Positions 26,173 to 35,718 of a stretch of 64,000 bases of DNA are shown piece after piece. The position numbers and the translations under genes are program-made. The notes under the pieces were generated by a model that was not told the DNA's origin, did not search any database, and saw only the letters and a list, made by a program, of their open reading frames with translations. This DNA comes from Christiangramia bathymodioli. GTDB taxonomy: Bacteria; Bacteroidota; Bacteroidia; Flavobacteriales; Flavobacteriaceae. The stretch is taken from assembly GCA_009735695.1 (NCBI GenBank), contig SRSL01000002.1, positions 363,229 to 427,228 of the forward strand. Reading direction: 5' to 3'. How positions within the stretch are numbered: the stretch's first letter is position 1; the number at the start of each line of letters is the position of its first letter.

Positions 26173-26833
26173 CAGAGAAATGTTGGTTGATCACGGTTTT
26201 ATAACGCTTTAAGAGCACATCGATTGCTTCCCATCCTGCTGCCTTCTTTCTTTGGTTAACTGCCGACTGGCTAATACCAAGTTCTGCTGCAATTTCAGTT
26301 TCTTTAAATTCATTCAAAAGATAATAAATTACTTCGGCTGAAGCGGTGCTCCATTTTTCAGATAAGGTATCAAGGAGCAAAAGTGAAGTTTCGAACTCAT
26401 CATTTATATTATTATCTGGGGTTTTCAGCCTTATTTTACGGCCGTCAGATTTCATTTCATCCAGCGTTCGGCCTGAAAACTGGAATGCCTGGCCGTTGGA
26501 TTCCAGTATGGATTCCCTTTTAAAATCGTAGCTTCCAATCCCTATTGCCATCCTAAGATCGACCTGCCTTTTAAAAGCTCTGTTAATTTTATCATTTTCC
26601 AGATGTAGACTGTTGACGGCTGTTTTAATTCGCAGAGCCAACCGCAAGGCGTCTGAAGGATCATATATGATTCCCTGGAAACTATCTCCACGGTAAATTT
26701 CAAATTCTGAAGGTGTATGTGTAAGTTTTGACAGGTCACCAAATTCCCGGTTAAGCTTACCAATAGTAAGCTCCAGGAGCTCTTTTGGATAAGTGGAGGA
26801 GGATAATAAATCGGCTGAAAGTACGGCTATCAT
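26165..26833 (-). CDS. SatD-like regulator: nucleotide-cyclase-like domain plus HTH
   Basis: 222-aa protein. Residues 1-145 look like a class III nucleotide-cyclase fold. AVLSADLLSSS (D7) corresponds to the first metal-binding strand, YRGDSFQG (D50) to the second metal aspartate, and RMAIGIG to the beta strand before the active site. NGQAFQFSGRTLDEM (R122) corresponds to the catalytic Asn/Arg helix, with Asn replaced by Gln118. The usual purine-selecting lysine is not seen. Residues 177-201 are a helix-turn-helix (ETEIAAELGISQSAVNQRKK). This fits the SatD family. The ATG at 26833 is used, because the frame upstream is an AT-rich extension through the operator array. A TATATTTG -7 box lies immediately upstream. 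It likely binds the triple dyad at 26852-26927 (inference). Confidence 0.8.
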   Translation of the reverse strand: MIAVLSADLLSSSTYPKELLELTIGKLNREFGDLSKLTHTPSEFEIYRGDSFQGIIYDPSDALRLALRIKTAVNSLHLENDKINRAFKRQVDLRMAIGIGSYDFKRESILESNGQAFQFSGRTLDEMKSDGRKIRLKTPDNNINDEFETSLLLLDTLSEKWSTASAEVIYYLLNEFKETEIAAELGISQSAVNQRKKAAGWEAIDVLLKRYKTVINQHFSDE

Positions 26834-26837
26834 ATTC

Positions 26838-26845
26838 CAAATATA
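26838..26845 (-). promoter_or_regulatory. -7 box TATATTTG for the SatD-like gene
   Basis: Exact TAnnTTTG match on the minus strand, with only 4 bp between the box and the ATG at 26833. The transcript would be nearly leaderless. The -33 region falls on the first operator copy. Confidence 0.45.
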
Positions 26846-26851
26846 CAAAAA

Positions 26852-26929
26852 ATAAGGTTTAAAGCTTATAATAAACAAATATAAGTTATTAGACTTATAA
26901 AATAGTGAAATAAGCATTCAGGCTTATAA
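26852..26929. promoter_or_regulatory. operator array: three ATAAG-N8-CTTAT dyads phased by 29 bp
   Basis: Three copies of the same 18-bp dyad lie at 26852-26869, 26881-26898 and 26910-26927. Each has arms ATAAG and CTTAT around exactly 8 bases, and each is followed by AA. Centres are 29 bp apart both times. They sit between the SatD-like gene (minus) and the Gre-like gene (plus), and the first covers the expected -33 position of the SatD promoter. A degenerate fourth site (TAAG-N9-CTTA, 26965-26981) is out of phase. A multi-site repressor or activator target is inferred. Confidence 0.7.
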
Positions 26930-27015
26930 AAAACCTTCATATTAAATATTTCCTAAATCTTCGGTAAGCCCGGCAAGCTTATTTAATTTTAAAGTGAATA
27001 CAGAATAACATTCAA

Positions 27016-27468
27016 ATGATAACAAATAAGCAAGATTTATATTACAAATGCCTGGATACAGTGAACAGGCAAATCGAAAAGTATCAGAAAGAAATGGAGC
27101 AGATCAGGGAATCCATGGAAAACAATGATGCTCATACCGATTATGATGAAGACGACAGTAAAGGCCAGTTGCTAAATGATTTTGAGAAATATGCCGAATA
27201 CCTGGACAACTCGAGGAAGATGAAAGAGAAATTAAGCAGGATTGACCCGAAACATTATAGTGAGCAAATCGATTTTGGAAGTGTGGTAGAGACTTCAGAC
27301 AATTACTATTTCATTTCCGCCGCACTGGGAAAGATCACCCTGGACGAAGGCAGCACCGTTTATGCCATTTCTACTGAAGCGCCCATTTACCAGGAAATGA
27401 AAGGAAAGAAACAGGGCGATAAATTTACTTTCAACGGCAACCAACAGGAAATACGAACTGTACATTAA
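27016..27468 (+). CDS. GreA/GreB-like protein
   Basis: 150-aa protein with an N-terminal helical, coiled-coil-like half (residues 1-75, rich in K/E/D). The compact C-terminal half contains GSVVETSDNYYFISAALGKI and TVYAISTEAPIYQEMKGKKQGD, which recalls the FKBP-like domain of Gre transcription factors and related proteins. Bacteroidota homologues are often mis-annotated as 3-oxoacyl-ACP synthase; no synthase motif is present. It may act at RNA polymerase, but the acidic coiled-coil tip of GreA is not clearly matched. Divergent from the SatD-like gene, so the operator array may also affect it. Its stop is 2 bp from the convergent HD-protein stop. Confidence 0.65.
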   Translation: MITNKQDLYYKCLDTVNRQIEKYQKEMEQIRESMENNDAHTDYDEDDSKGQLLNDFEKYAEYLDNSRKMKEKLSRIDPKHYSEQIDFGSVVETSDNYYFISAALGKITLDEGSTVYAISTEAPIYQEMKGKKQGDKFTFNGNQQEIRTVH

Positions 27469-27470
27469 TC

Positions 27471-29516
27471 CTATTCCGGATATTCGATCCTTAAGTGATA
27501 AATGTTTTTCAATTTACGCTTAAGGATCTTTTTTACCATCTGAATTTCTTTGAAGGTAATATTCGAATTCAGAAACTGCCCCTCCTCCATCTGTTTGTCA
27601 ATTATTTTCTCGACGAAATTATCGATCAACACTGAAGTTGGCTCCTTTAAACTCTTGCTCGCAGCTTCTACACTATCGCACATCATAAGAACAGCTGTTT
27701 CCTTGCTGAATGGAATGGGTCCTGGATACCGAAAACCTTCGGTGGAAGCATTTTCGTTGACTTCCTTCTCCTTCATATAAAAATAATAGACCGTACTCGT
27801 ACCGTGATGGGTGCGAATAAAATCGATCACACGGTCTGGCAGGTTATTTTTCTTGGCGATTTCGATTCCCTTGATCACATGTTCGATAATAATTTCAGCG
27901 CTTTCCCGCGGCGACAGCTCATCATGAGAATTTACCGAAGTGGTTTGATTTTCAGTAAAATAAGTTGGATTATACATTTTACCGATATCGTGATATAAAG
28001 CTCCTACCCTGGCCAGCATGGCATTCGCATTGATCTCATTAGCTGCGGCTTCAGCCAGATTGGCTACATTCAGGCTATGGTGGAAAGTTCCCGGAGCTTT
28101 TTCAGCCAGTTCTTTTAATAACTTCGAATTGGTATCTGAAAGTTCCAGCAGCGACATGTCGCTCACCATTCCGAAGATCTTCTCATAAACATAAATTAGC
28201 GGCTGAACGAATAAGGTGGCAAGCCCGCCAAGAAGGAAGGTTAGAAAGACCTCTGCCTTAATATCGCTCACATTTCCTTCCTGAATAACTGTAAAAGCGA
28301 AATACGATATGATATAAACCAGCGTGATCTGTCCTACCGAGATAAAGAGATTTGCTCTTTTATAAAGTTCACTAACGGTAAGTATAGTTACAATCCCGGC
28401 AATGATCTGCAGGAACATATATTCATAGCTGTTAGGTACTATGAAACCTAATAATAGAACCGTAATTACATGGGTAAAAAGTCCCAGCCGTGCATCGAAA
28501 AAAGCTTTTAAGGTTAACGGAAGGATACACAGGGGAACTATATAAACATAATCGATATTGAAATTGATCACCAGGGTGGTGAGCATCACCATAAAGATGA
28601 TATTGAAGAATATGAAGGTTACTTTTACATTATTTTCAAATACGAACGGGCGGTATTTTCGCATAAACAAAAGCAACATTAAAAGAGCCAGAGCCACCAG
28701 CGTACTATATCCAACCAGGATCCAGTTGTAATTAGACTGGCTCCATACCTGGGACTCATATTCGGCTTTAAGAGATCGAAGAATGTCGTATTTATTGCCT
28801 TCAACCACTTCTCCCTTAGCAATGATCCTGCTCCCCTGTTCTATGATCCCCCGGGTATAGGAAATATTGTTAAGCTTGCTTTCAAGTTCTTTCTGAGTAA
28901 GATTATTGTTAAAACTTACATTGGGTTCAATAGAATTGAAAAAAACTTCCAGCAATTCGGTTTTAAAAGAATTGAAGCCGGCATTACTGATCTCATCGCT
29001 TAAAAATTTCCTCACTTCACCCTGCTTTAGAATTCTCCGGTAGGCAACTTCTGTAGCTTCATTCCCTTTGAGTAGATAAACCAGCTGATCGGGCCCGAGT
29101 CGGTTACTCTCCTGCAACAAGCCAAATTCATAGATCTCGTCTACGGTTTCAGAAACAAATTCGTCAATGATATTTTCATAAACACTTAAGGTCGAGTCTG
29201 AAAAGACATCCTGAACTTCTTTCAAAGCCTTTTCCCTCACCTCTTCAGGTTCCATCATATCATAATCGTAGTACGGAATATGGGATTGAGTGATCTCCTG
29301 CCTTTCATCAGCGATCTCTTCTTCAGTCTTTAAAATAGCGAAATCAAAAGGCGCATATAGATTCTCATATTGCCATGGTTTACCTTTTGGAATATCATAT
29401 TTGAATTTCCCTCCTTTTGGAAGAAGGTAAACGATTAAAATAGAGGTAAGCACGAACAGGAAAACCTTATAAAACAGTGCCTGATTCTTGTAAAGCTTAT
29501 TAATGAAATCGCTCAT
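27471..29516 (-). CDS. 7TMR-HD membrane phosphohydrolase (PgpH type, c-di-AMP phosphodiesterase)
   Basis: 681-aa membrane protein. After one N-terminal helix comes an extracytoplasmic 7TMR-HDED region (about 50-265), then seven hydrophobic helices (about 272-450), then a cytosolic HD domain with FHHSLNVANLAEAA and ALYHDIGKM (HD pair). This order is that of PgpH, which hydrolyses c-di-AMP to pApA. That activity is inferred from the family. The ATG at 29516 (MSDFINK) is chosen, because the longer frame's TTG (29537) lies inside the TACATTTG -7 box. Monocistronic. It could link cyclic dinucleotide levels to the osmotic genes in the same region, although this is only suggestive. Confidence 0.88.
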   Translation of the reverse strand: MSDFINKLYKNQALFYKVFLFVLTSILIVYLLPKGGKFKYDIPKGKPWQYENLYAPFDFAILKTEEEIADERQEITQSHIPYYDYDMMEPEEVREKALKEVQDVFSDSTLSVYENIIDEFVSETVDEIYEFGLLQESNRLGPDQLVYLLKGNEATEVAYRRILKQGEVRKFLSDEISNAGFNSFKTELLEVFFNSIEPNVSFNNNLTQKELESKLNNISYTRGIIEQGSRIIAKGEVVEGNKYDILRSLKAEYESQVWSQSNYNWILVGYSTLVALALLMLLLFMRKYRPFVFENNVKVTFIFFNIIFMVMLTTLVINFNIDYVYIVPLCILPLTLKAFFDARLGLFTHVITVLLLGFIVPNSYEYMFLQIIAGIVTILTVSELYKRANLFISVGQITLVYIISYFAFTVIQEGNVSDIKAEVFLTFLLGGLATLFVQPLIYVYEKIFGMVSDMSLLELSDTNSKLLKELAEKAPGTFHHSLNVANLAEAAANEINANAMLARVGALYHDIGKMYNPTYFTENQTTSVNSHDELSPRESAEIIIEHVIKGIEIAKKNNLPDRVIDFIRTHHGTSTVYYFYMKEKEVNENASTEGFRYPGPIPFSKETAVLMMCDSVEAASKSLKEPTSVLIDNFVEKIIDKQMEEGQFLNSNITFKEIQMVKKILKRKLKNIYHLRIEYPE

Positions 29517-29534
29517 AGATATTGAGGTAATGCT

Positions 29535-29542
29535 CAAATGTA
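29535..29542 (-). promoter_or_regulatory. -7 box TACATTTG for the HD phosphohydrolase
   Basis: Exact TAnnTTTG match 18 bp before the ATG at 29516; it decides that start codon. Confidence 0.5.
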
Positions 29543-29629
29543 GTAAAAATAGGCCTGAATAAGCTTAGGTTATTTAATTCCTTATAAAATCACTAACTTC
29601 GCAACTCTTCAAATAATTAAACTTAAAAC

Positions 29630-30811
29630 ATGAATAAAGAAGTAGTAATAGTAAGCGCCGCAAGGACTCCAATTGGCAGTTTTTTAGGCAGTTTATCAAG
29701 CATTCCTGCCACAAAATTAGGATCGATCGCCATTAAAGGTGCTCTTGAAAAGATCAACCTTAAACCTGAATTGGTTCAGGAAGTTTTAATGGGGAATGTG
29801 GTACAGGCTGGTGTAGGACAGGCTCCTGCCAGACAGGCTTCCCTTGGAGCGGGTATTCCTGATACGGTACCATGTACTACGGTTAATAAGGTTTGTGCCA
29901 GCGGAATGAAGGCTGTTATGCAGGGTGCACAATCTATCATGCTGGGAGATACCGATATCGTTGTAGCCGGCGGAATGGAAAATATGAGCCTGATCCCTCA
30001 TTATGTTCATATGAGAAATGGTAAGAAATTTGGCCCTGTAAGCATGGAAGATGGGATGCAGAAGGATGGTCTTGTAGATGCTTACGATCATAATGCCATG
30101 GGAGTATGCGCAGATCTTTGTGCGAAGGAGCATGATTTCTCTCGTGAAGACCAGGATAAATTCGCTATTCAGTCCTACGAAAGATCGGCTAAAGCCTGGA
30201 AAGATGGAAAATTCGATAATGAAGTGGTTCCAGTGGAAGTACCACAAAGAAAAGGAGATCCGGTTGTAGTTAAAGAAGATGAAGAGTTCAAAAACGTAAG
30301 AATGGATAAGATCTCTTCGCTAAGACCAGCCTTTTCAAAAGAAGGAACTGTTACAGCGGCTAATGCTTCAACGATTAATGATGGTGCCGGAGCAGTAGTT
30401 TTAATGAACAGGGAAAAAGCCGAGGAGCTTGGTATCAAGCCTCTTGCTACCATTAAAAGTTATGCCGACGCAGCCACCGAGCCAAAATGGTTTACTACCG
30501 CACCTTCCAAGGCCCTTCCGAAAGCAATTGATAAGGCCGGAATAAAACTGGAGAATGTTGACTTCTTTGAATTCAACGAAGCATTTTCGGTTGTAGGTCT
30601 TGCCAACATGAAATTATTAGGACTTAGCGATAAGAACACCAATGTAAACGGTGGAGCGGTTTCTTTGGGACACCCACTTGGATGCAGCGGGGTACGAATT
30701 TTAATTACCCTCTTAAATGTATTAGAACAGAATAATGCCAAATTAGGAGCAGCAGCTATTTGTAATGGCGGTGGCGGCGCCTCTGCTATGATCATCGAAC
30801 GTAATTCTTAA
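29630..30811 (+). CDS. acetyl-CoA C-acyltransferase (thiolase II type)
   Basis: 393-aa cytosolic thiolase. The nucleophile C89 is in NKVCASGMK, the catalytic H348 in SLGHPLGCSG, and C378 in AAICNGGGGASA. The length and the biosynthetic loop favour acetyl-CoA acetyltransferase, condensing two acetyl-CoA or thiolysing acetoacetyl-CoA. Direction in vivo is unknown. It is followed 20 bp later by an NlpC/P60 peptidase gene, a functionally unrelated partner in an apparent two-gene transcript that ends at the 31627 terminator. Confidence 0.92.
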   Translation: MNKEVVIVSAARTPIGSFLGSLSSIPATKLGSIAIKGALEKINLKPELVQEVLMGNVVQAGVGQAPARQASLGAGIPDTVPCTTVNKVCASGMKAVMQGAQSIMLGDTDIVVAGGMENMSLIPHYVHMRNGKKFGPVSMEDGMQKDGLVDAYDHNAMGVCADLCAKEHDFSREDQDKFAIQSYERSAKAWKDGKFDNEVVPVEVPQRKGDPVVVKEDEEFKNVRMDKISSLRPAFSKEGTVTAANASTINDGAGAVVLMNREKAEELGIKPLATIKSYADAATEPKWFTTAPSKALPKAIDKAGIKLENVDFFEFNEAFSVVGLANMKLLGLSDKNTNVNGGAVSLGHPLGCSGVRILITLLNVLEQNNAKLGAAAICNGGGGASAMIIERNS

Positions 30812-30831
30812 ACCTGGTCAACAAATAGTTA

Positions 30832-31584
30832 ATGCAATACGGTATTTGCCATTTAAGTATAGTACCGCTTAGAGTTTCTGCTTCTCATCAGGCTGAGATG
30901 ACCTCTCAACTATTATACGGGGAGCACTTCAAGGTTCTTGAAGAACGAGCTCAATGGAGCAGGATTCGCAATGCCTATGATGGTTTCGAGGCCTGGATCG
31001 ATAATAAGCAGTATCGAAAAATACAGGAAGCTGAATATTTTTCTCTCGAAGAGGAAGATATTCGGCTTTCTTCAGATCTTATAGAATACATTGTAGATTC
31101 TAAATGCTTACTAATGCCTGTTGCCCTGGGTTCTGTACTTAACTTTACCAAAAACCTTGGGCACCAATATGAAGGTAGAAGTTTAAATCCTGAAATTTCC
31201 GGTAAAAGTAAGCTTATAGATATCGCATTAATGTATCTCAACACCCCTCACCTTTATGGCGGGAAGAGTCCCTTCGGAATAGATTGTAGCGGTTTAACCC
31301 AAATGGTGTATAAGCTGAATGGTTGTATGATCAAAAGAAATGCAGCCGACCAGGCCAGGGATGGGGAAGCTCTAAGTTTTATCGAAGAGAGCGAACCGGG
31401 AGATCTGGCTTTTTTTGATGATCAGGACGGTACTATCAATCACGTAGGCCTGATCATGCAGGAAAACTATATAATTCATGTAGATGGTTGCGTGCGGGTA
31501 GATCGTATAGATCATTCAGGGATTTTCAATACCGAATTAAGACGGCATACTCATAAGCTACGGGTGATTAAAAAGATGATATAA
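30832..31584 (+). CDS. C40 (NlpC/P60) peptidoglycan endopeptidase
   Basis: 250-aa cell-wall hydrolase. An SH3-like N-terminal domain (about 1-100) precedes the papain-like catalytic domain. The nucleophile C152 is in GIDCSGLTQMVY, and the histidine H204 in NHVGLIM, with a third polar residue near H216. Its length and domain order match gamma-D-glutamyl-diamino-acid endopeptidases. No clear signal peptide is seen at the N-terminus, which is odd for a wall enzyme; either another export route or a cytosolic peptide-recycling role is possible. Co-transcribed with the thiolase gene. Confidence 0.85.
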   Translation: MQYGICHLSIVPLRVSASHQAEMTSQLLYGEHFKVLEERAQWSRIRNAYDGFEAWIDNKQYRKIQEAEYFSLEEEDIRLSSDLIEYIVDSKCLLMPVALGSVLNFTKNLGHQYEGRSLNPEISGKSKLIDIALMYLNTPHLYGGKSPFGIDCSGLTQMVYKLNGCMIKRNAADQARDGEALSFIEESEPGDLAFFDDQDGTINHVGLIMQENYIIHVDGCVRVDRIDHSGIFNTELRRHTHKLRVIKKMI

Positions 31585-31626
31585 TATTCTATTTAAAGAG
31601 ATTTCTTTTTCAACAAAACCCATAAA

Positions 31627-31652
31627 AAAACCCGCTTTGAAGCGGGTTTTTT
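31627..31652. terminator. strong bidirectional terminator
   Basis: Stem AAAACCCGCTT / AGCGGGTTTT with a 3-base loop and long T-runs on both strands. It ends the thiolase-NlpC transcript and the convergent gyrA-TPR transcript. Confidence 0.9.
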
Positions 31653-31670
31653 ATTCTGGTTTCAGAAAGA

Positions 31671-32915
31671 CTAGTTATTCAACATAGCCTTCATTTCTTC
31701 CATTTTTTCCTTTTCACCAAGAGATGAGTAGATGTTCATCGCGGTTCTGATCAACTCCTGATTTTCAGGATTCTTTTCGATCGCTGTAAGAAGGATTGGC
31801 AGGTTGTCTCTGTACAATTGCTTTCTTTCTTCCATCAATTCATCATAACGCTCATTATCGGCCTTAGACATTCCAAGATTGTTCATTTCTTCCATAAGAG
31901 CCTGCTCTTTAGGATTAACAGAAGAAACATACAGGTTGATGTAATAGTTACCTGCATCTGGGTCTAACTCGATCGCTTTCTTGTAATTTTCAATAGCTTT
32001 CTCATGATTTTCCAGTTCCTGGGCATAGATCAAACCAATATTGTTATATATCTGTGGGTTATCTGGATCTATTTCAGCCATTTCTTCGAAGATATCCTTG
32101 GCCTTATCTAATTGCTTCTGCTGAATATAGATATTAGCCTCTACCTGAAGAAGATTGATGTTATCTGGATCTAGCTTTTTTGCTTCCTGAAGGGCTTCAA
32201 TAGCTTTTTCAGTTTCTCCTAATGAAGTATAACTACCAGCAATGATTGAAGCGATTTCGGCTTTCTTAGATGGCTCATTTTCCACCTTTTGATCGCTATA
32301 TTCTCCAGTTTTCATCATTAACTCCATTTGATTCTTATCAGAGAAATTAACTCGATTACCTTCTTTATCTACTGCAGAGTAGATTTTTCCGGAACCGTCG
32401 AAACCAAGTTCAATAAGTTCATTACTGTATTCAAGGGCTTCTTCATACTGCTCATTGCTATAGGCAGTTGAGGCAGCATAATAAAGAAATATAGTATCTT
32501 GAGGATTCAGGTCGTAACGAGTTTTTAGCTTTTTAACTCCAGCCTCATAATTCTTATTATTTAAGTCGGCCTGAGCACTCTCTACGATCTTCTGGTTCAA
32601 GGTAACCAATTGCTGCTGGGCTTCATCACTTCCCATTTCAGCAGCTTTTTTAAATGATTCTGCTGCGATCATCATATCTTCAGCTGAGGCATTGGTACCG
32701 GTTCCCATATAGGCTTTACCTTTAAAAAAGTAGAAGTCTTCGGTCCAACGATCATTTAATTCTCCTAGATTCTGTTCGGCTATTTTAAGCTGAGCTTTCG
32801 CTTCAGCATAATTGCCGTCTTCCAGAGCATCTTCAGCGTTTTTAACTTGATCTTTCTGGGCGAATGCTGTCACAGATAGCAAAGACAGCCCCAGCATAAT
32901 AATATTCGTTTTCAT
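31671..32915 (-). CDS. periplasmic TPR-repeat protein
   Basis: 414-aa exported protein with a signal peptide (MKTNIIMLGLSLLSVTAFAQ) and about six tetratricopeptide repeats. The clearest are around 225-330, such as GETEKAIEALQEAKKLDPDN and then KAIENYKKAIELDPDAGNYY. TPRs mediate protein-protein contacts; the partner is unknown. It lies 23 bp downstream of gyrA and shares its transcript, ending at the 31627 terminator. Confidence 0.85.
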   Translation of the reverse strand: MKTNIIMLGLSLLSVTAFAQKDQVKNAEDALEDGNYAEAKAQLKIAEQNLGELNDRWTEDFYFFKGKAYMGTGTNASAEDMMIAAESFKKAAEMGSDEAQQQLVTLNQKIVESAQADLNNKNYEAGVKKLKTRYDLNPQDTIFLYYAASTAYSNEQYEEALEYSNELIELGFDGSGKIYSAVDKEGNRVNFSDKNQMELMMKTGEYSDQKVENEPSKKAEIASIIAGSYTSLGETEKAIEALQEAKKLDPDNINLLQVEANIYIQQKQLDKAKDIFEEMAEIDPDNPQIYNNIGLIYAQELENHEKAIENYKKAIELDPDAGNYYINLYVSSVNPKEQALMEEMNNLGMSKADNERYDELMEERKQLYRDNLPILLTAIEKNPENQELIRTAMNIYSSLGEKEKMEEMKAMLNN

Positions 32916-32938
32916 TTGTTAATTGGGTTTAGTTTTTT

Positions 32939-35470
32939 CTATTCTTCAATATCATCAACAATAGTCGTGCCATTGGCCGGCTCTTCGCCTCCTACAGGCT
33001 TTTCCGCATCCTCCATGGCATCAACATCATCTTCATCATGTAATACTTTCGCAACAGCGGCGATCGCATCGTTTCCTTTCAGGTTGATCAATCTAACACC
33101 CTGAGTTGCACGCCCCATCACCCTAAGGTCTTCAACGGCCAATCGAATCACAATACCAGATTTATTAATGATCATAAGATCATCCTTATCGGAAACATTT
33201 TTAATTGCGACAAGTTGTCCTGTCTTTTCGGTAACCGAAATGGTCTTTACTCCTTTTCCACCTCTGTTAGTGATCCTGTAGTCTTCCAGGCTAGAGCGTT
33301 TTCCATATCCATTTTCAGAAACCACCAGAATATCTGAATCGAAATCATTCACAGAGATCATTCCTACCACTTCATCATTATCATCGGCAAGCGTAATACC
33401 CCTTACACCACTGGCATTTCTACCCATTGGTCGGGTTTTGCTCTCTTCGAACCTGATGGCTTTTCCACTTCGAACTGCCAGCATTACCTGGCTGTTTCCA
33501 GTGGTTAATTTAGCTTCCAGAAGTTCGTCGCCCTCTTTAATGGTAATAGCGTTAATTCCATTGGTTCTTGGTCGGGAATATCTTTCCAGTCTTGTTTTCT
33601 TAACCTGGCCTTTTTTGGTAGCCATGATCACGAAATGATTGTTGACATATTCCTCATCTTTGAGGTCCTGAGTACAGATGAACGCGTTTACCTTATCTTC
33701 AGGTTCAATATTGATTAGGTTCTGGATAGCTCGTCCTTTTGAGGCCTTGCTTCCTTCAGGAATTTCATAAACGCGCATCCAGTAACATTTACCATTCTGT
33801 GTGAAGAACAACATGTACTGGTGATTGGTTCCTACGAAAAGATATTCCAGGAAGTCTTCGTTACGGGTATTCGAGCCTTTTTGTCCAACCCCTCCTCTAT
33901 TCTGGGTTTTGTATTCATTAAGAGAAGTCCTTTTAATATAGCCGGCGTGAGAAATTGTGATCACTACCTTCTCATCCGGGATCATATCCTCTATACTAAG
34001 GTCTCCTCCGGCGTATTCAATTTGAGAACGTCTTTCGTCTCCGTATTTTTCCTTAACCTCCAGAAGTTCATCCTTGATCACCTCCATTCTTCGCTCTTTT
34101 CTCGCAAGGATATCTTCAAGGTCTTCGATGGTTTTCAGTATTTCATCATACTCCGCTCTTAATTTATCCTGTTCCAGACCGGTTAGCTGTCTTAATCGCA
34201 TTTCTACGATCGCACGGGCCTGAACTTCGGTTAATTCAAAGCGCTCCATTAACTTCTCCCTGGCTTCTTCAGCATTTGAAGATGCGCGGATTAGCGCGAT
34301 CACTTCATCGATATTATCTGAAGCGATGATAAGTCCTTCTAGAATGTGTGCACGATCCTTGGCCTTTTTCAGCTCAAATTCGGTACGGCGAACCACCACA
34401 TCATGCCTGTGCTCTACAAAATGATAGATCAGGTCCTTAAGATTCAACATCTCAGGCCTTCCATTTACCAGGGCAATATTGTTTACGCTGAAAGAAGATT
34501 GCAGGGCTGTATGCTTGAATAAGGTATTAAGGACGATATTTGGAATCGCGTCTCTTTTTAGCTGATAAACGATCCTCATCCCGTTACGGTCTGATTCATC
34601 TCGTATAAGGCTGATTCCTTCAATTTTCTTTTCGTTCACCAGGTCGGCCGTTTTCTTGATCATATCAGCCTTGTTTACCTGGTAAGGAATTTCAGTGACC
34701 ACCAGGAATTCCCGTCCGTTGATCTCTTCCATATGCGATTTGGCTCGCATCACGATCCTTCCTCTTCCGGTCTTAAAGGCTTCTTTTACCCCGTCATAAC
34801 CATAGATAATTCCACCGGTAGGAAAATCGGGAGCTTTAATATGTTCGATTAGTTCATCGATTGTAATGTCGTGATTATCGATATAGGCAACGGTGCCGTC
34901 TATAACCTCGTTCAGGTTATGAGGAGGCATATTGGTAGCCATACCCACCGCAATACCGCTGGCACCGTTCACGAGAAGGTTCGGGATACGGGTAGGAAGA
35001 ACTACCGGCTCATTCAGCGAATCATCAAAGTTTAGCTGGGTGTCTACTGTTTCCTTGTCGATATCTGCCAGCATGTCTTCACTGATCTTACGCATACGCG
35101 CCTCGGTATAACGCATCGCTGCAGGGCTATCCCCATCAACCGACCCGTAGTTACCCTGGCCATCTACCAACATATATCTCATACTCCATTCCTGGGCCAT
35201 ACGCACCATCGTGTCGTATACCGAAGAATCTCCGTGAGGGTGATACTTACCTAATACCTCTCCTACGATCCTCGCCGATTTCTTATAGGCTCTGTTGGAA
35301 AGTACACCAAGTTCGTACATCCCATATAAAACCCTTCGGTGAACCGGTTTAAGGCCATCACGAACATCGGGTAATGCACGTGACACAATGACCGACATCG
35401 AATAATCGATATAGGCCGATTTCATTTCATCTTCAATGTTGATAGGAATTAGCTTTTCTCCTTCAGCCAT
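32939..35470 (-). CDS. gyrA: DNA gyrase subunit A
   Basis: 843-aa type II topoisomerase subunit that cuts and rejoins DNA while GyrB hydrolyses ATP, introducing negative supercoils. The catalytic tyrosine is Y121 in [10 protein letters not shown]. The quinolone-contact helix reads [13 protein letters not shown], with S82 and D86 at the positions of E. coli S83 and D87, so there is no target-site resistance change. The C-terminal beta-pinwheel (about 510-815) and an acidic tail complete the protein. GyrB is not in the window. Translation starts at ATG 35470. A TPR gene follows 23 bp later. Confidence 0.97.
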   Translation of the reverse strand: MAEGEKLIPINIEDEMKSAYIDYSMSVIVSRALPDVRDGLKPVHRRVLYGMYELGVLSNRAYKKSARIVGEVLGKYHPHGDSSVYDTMVRMAQEWSMRYMLVDGQGNYGSVDGDSPAAMRYTEARMRKISEDMLADIDKETVDTQLNFDDSLNEPVVLPTRIPNLLVNGASGIAVGMATNMPPHNLNEVIDGTVAYIDNHDITIDELIEHIKAPDFPTGGIIYGYDGVKEAFKTGRGRIVMRAKSHMEEINGREFLVVTEIPYQVNKADMIKKTADLVNEKKIEGISLIRDESDRNGMRIVYQLKRDAIPNIVLNTLFKHTALQSSFSVNNIALVNGRPEMLNLKDLIYHFVEHRHDVVVRRTEFELKKAKDRAHILEGLIIASDNIDEVIALIRASSNAEEAREKLMERFELTEVQARAIVEMRLRQLTGLEQDKLRAEYDEILKTIEDLEDILARKERRMEVIKDELLEVKEKYGDERRSQIEYAGGDLSIEDMIPDEKVVITISHAGYIKRTSLNEYKTQNRGGVGQKGSNTRNEDFLEYLFVGTNHQYMLFFTQNGKCYWMRVYEIPEGSKASKGRAIQNLINIEPEDKVNAFICTQDLKDEEYVNNHFVIMATKKGQVKKTRLERYSRPRTNGINAITIKEGDELLEAKLTTGNSQVMLAVRSGKAIRFEESKTRPMGRNASGVRGITLADDNDEVVGMISVNDFDSDILVVSENGYGKRSSLEDYRITNRGGKGVKTISVTEKTGQLVAIKNVSDKDDLMIINKSGIVIRLAVEDLRVMGRATQGVRLINLKGNDAIAAVAKVLHDEDDVDAMEDAEKPVGGEEPANGTTIVDDIEE

Positions 35471-35630
35471 ATTTTATAATTTAATTTATCTCAAAAAAAT
35501 CTAGTGGGCAATTTACATATTTTATCCCTCTTTACAGGCATTTGGACCCGATCCCATCCTCTTTTTATTAACAAATTTTTATTGTGATTTGGTTAATAAG
35601 TTCACTATTTTACACTTTGAATATTGAAAG

Positions 35631-35638
35631 TAATTTTG
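35631..35638 (+). promoter_or_regulatory. -7 box TAATTTTG for clpC
   Basis: Exact TAnnTTTG match about 80 bp before the clpC ATG at 35719. This leaves a rather long leader; no clear -33 box and no heat-shock operator were recognised. Confidence 0.35.
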
Positions 35639-35718
35639 TCAATTAGCTACTAACTCCCTATTAGGTACAATTTTTGCCCAATTCGTAGTGAAAATAAATT
35701 TTGAGAAAGGAAGATAAA

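Noticed and set aside
26965-26981. Fourth copy of the ATAAG-N8-CTTAT operator
   Set aside because: The match is TAAG-N9-CTTA, with a longer spacer and out of the 29-bp phase; it is mentioned as degenerate only.
29786-30247. Minus-strand ORF of 153 codons opposite the thiolase gene
   Set aside because: The thiolase active-site motifs fix the plus frame; the antisense product is a composition artefact.
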